From Gimesia maris (GTDB lineage Bacteria > Planctomycetota > Planctomycetia > Planctomycetales > Planctomycetaceae), in NCBI RefSeq assembly GCF_008298035.1, contig NZ_CP042910.1, forward strand, positions 2,004,001 to 2,068,000: 64,000 bases of DNA, written 5' to 3'. The notes below the pieces were generated by a model, which did no database searches, was not told the DNA's origin, and saw only the letters and a program-made list of their open reading frames with translations. Below, in pieces: positions 63,108 to 64,000 of the stretch. Made by a program: the position numbers and the translations under genes. Positions within the stretch are counted from its first letter, which is position 1, and the number at the start of each line of letters is the position of its first letter.

Positions 63108-63726
63108 AATCGATATTGGAAATCAGGGCCTGCAACGATGGTTCCAGCTTGCCGGTTCGAAACATGGCTACAATCGCGACATGCTCGTAGTAGACCTTCA
63201 TCGGGTCATTGGGTTTCTGAAATCCTGCCAGGAAGTGGCGACGCAGTCGAGAGACAAGAGTCACCCAGATCGACATCAGACCCTGCTCCGGTGATTTGGC
63301 AACGATCGACTGATGGAATTTGATATCCAGTTCCGTGAGCTGAGCATAGTCTCTGGCTTCGCAGGCGGCTCTCATCTCAATAAGTAGCTCCTCCCATTCG
63401 TGAAAATCCTCTTCTGACAAATCTGAAAAGATGGACTTCAAAGCAAAGGATTCCACCGTCTGCCGGAGCGGAATCACCAGCTCCTGCATGGATTCCGAGG
63501 AAGCCGGGGCCACGCGCATACCGCAGTTTGGTTTGGATTCCACCATGCCTTCATGAGCCAGTTGCTTGAGCGCTTCACGAATCGGGGCTCGACTGACCTG
63601 AAACCGTTCCGCCAGACTGACTTCTCTTAACGGCATGCCTTCTTCAAAACGTCCGGTGATGATCTCCATCCGTAATTGCTCGACAATGTCCTGGCTCTGA
63701 TTGGCGGCTGATTCGATCTGGGACAT
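63106..63726 (-). CDS. GntR family regulator, FadR subfamily (FCD domain)
   Basis: 206 aa from ATG 63726, which has CAGG upstream; the frame runs on to 63804 but without signal. Winged-helix domain at about 10-75 (DIVEQLRMEIITGRFEEGMP, REVSLAERFQVSRAPIREAL, LAHEGMVESKPNCGMRVAP). The FCD ligand-binding domain follows (about 85-200), with ELDIKFHQSIVAKSPEQGL carrying the Asp and His of the metal-binding site typical for FCD proteins. It senses small organic acids. Two ATTGT-N2-ACAAT palindromes upstream are probable operators. It is divergent from a gene that begins at the right window edge. Confidence 0.93.
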   Translation of the reverse strand: MSQIESAANQSQDIVEQLRMEIITGRFEEGMPLREVSLAERFQVSRAPIREALKQLAHEGMVESKPNCGMRVAPASSESMQELVIPLRQTVESFALKSIFSDLSEEDFHEWEELLIEMRAACEARDYAQLTELDIKFHQSIVAKSPEQGLMSIWVTLVSRLRRHFLAGFQKPNDPMKVYYEHVAIVAMFRTGKLEPSLQALISNID

Positions 63727-63793
63727 GATGTTACCTGGTCTATTTCCAACGGGATGATACTGTGTTATCGCTTTGATTGCTCCATTCTGTGTA

Positions 63794-63805
63794 ATTGTGA
63801 ACAAT
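63794..63805. promoter_or_regulatory. Operator-like site 1 for the GntR regulator
   Basis: ATTGTGAACAAT: 5-bp arms ATTGT and ACAAT around GA. It lies 68 bp before the GntR start and shares its arms with the site at 63937-63948. Confidence 0.55.
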
Positions 63806-63936
63806 ATTGCAATTCATATTCAGGAGAATTGTTTCTGGCGATGGTCTCGGTAAGTTGTAAAACAGATTGTTATTGATCACTATGTTGGGTTTTGTGTCAC
63901 AGGGACAGTTTTTTCCAATACGGTGTTATTGTCTGA

Positions 63937-63948
63937 ATTGTATACAAT
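63937..63948. promoter_or_regulatory. Operator-like site 2 for the GntR regulator
   Basis: ATTGTATACAAT, a perfect 12-bp palindrome of the TTGTATACAA type bound by many FadR-group regulators. It lies about 30 bp before a possible ATG at 63977. Confidence 0.65.
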
Positions 63949-63976
63949 AAGTGGTTTGGTTGGTTGACAGGTCACA

Positions 63977-64000
63977 ATGAGACAGCCAGACTCAAAGGGA
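63977..64000 (+). CDS. Possible start of the next gene (8 codons)
   Basis: ATGAGACAGCCAGACTCAAA runs off the right edge as MRQPDSKG. ACAGGTCACA precedes it with a weak AGG site. Being divergent from the GntR gene and just after an operator-like palindrome, it is a reasonable regulated gene start, but too short to judge. Confidence 0.3.

Noticed and set aside
1-64000. tRNA, rRNA, CRISPR array, prophage or replication origin
   Set aside because: No cloverleaf, no conserved rRNA stretch, no regular spacer array, no phage genes and no DnaA-box cluster were seen. The 9-bp repeat units at 1145 and 49632 are too short and few for a CRISPR array.

Overview
The window comes from a planctomycete, most likely the Planctomycetaceae and close in style to Gimesia; this is inferred from gene content, not from a database search. 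The markers are three pairs of DUF1549/DUF1553 (PSCyt2/PSD1) proteins with DUF1501 proteins, a PVC-type CxxCH heme protein, secreted sulfatases, planctomycete PQQ and YVTN propeller proteins, and many long secreted proteins. G+C is moderate. Core genes are sparse: only pheS and pheT are clear housekeeping genes. I saw no rRNA, tRNA, CRISPR array or prophage.

Layout. 1-258 is the start of a Gfo/Idh/MocA oxidoreductase that runs off the left edge. 1476-5974 is the first PSD1-DUF1501 pair, followed by pheS-pheT (6288-9780) and a terminator. 10109-14907 is the second pair, followed by an Ldh-family dehydrogenase and a sodium:solute symporter (15009-17778). 17804-21061 on the minus strand is a redox group: a TlpA-like lipoprotein, a YVTN-propeller di-heme protein and a small CxxC secreted protein. 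A PQQ-propeller protein and the third PSD1-DUF1501 pair follow (21266-27598, minus). 27992-34249 holds a membrane pentapeptide-repeat protein, an SGNH-esterase/alpha-beta-hydrolase fusion, a secreted LolA-like protein and a tandem pair of zinc-ribbon paralogues, one broken by an in-frame stop. 34374-36713 is a BlaI/BlaR1-like pair with two operators and an unusual sensor domain. A di-heme protein and an IS110-family element follow (37248-40033).

40300-47000 carries a DUF3309 miniprotein, a sulfatase, secreted proteins of unknown role, a GH43/32-like propeller, DoxX, a cupin and an AhpD-like protein, the last two divergent from a MocR regulator. 48333-53090 is the accessory patch. A low-G+C remnant of a metallopeptidase toxin plus a candidate immunity gene lies between two copies of the 3' end of the MocR gene, next to an Imm49-like candidate, and an IS4-family element with a 10-bp target duplication has landed in a dispersed repeat. 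53969-61587 holds a sulfatase, a PVC heme protein, a sialidase-like protein and a BASS transporter, consistent with breakdown of sulfated or acidic glycans. A two-domain fasciclin protein and a FadR-type GntR regulator with two operator-like palindromes close the window.

The most interesting material is the toxin/immunity scar, the IS110 element sitting inside a split palindrome with a candidate bridge-RNA region, the family of CACGAAAAA-type dispersed repeats, the rewired BlaR1 and the nonsense-split zinc-ribbon duplicate.
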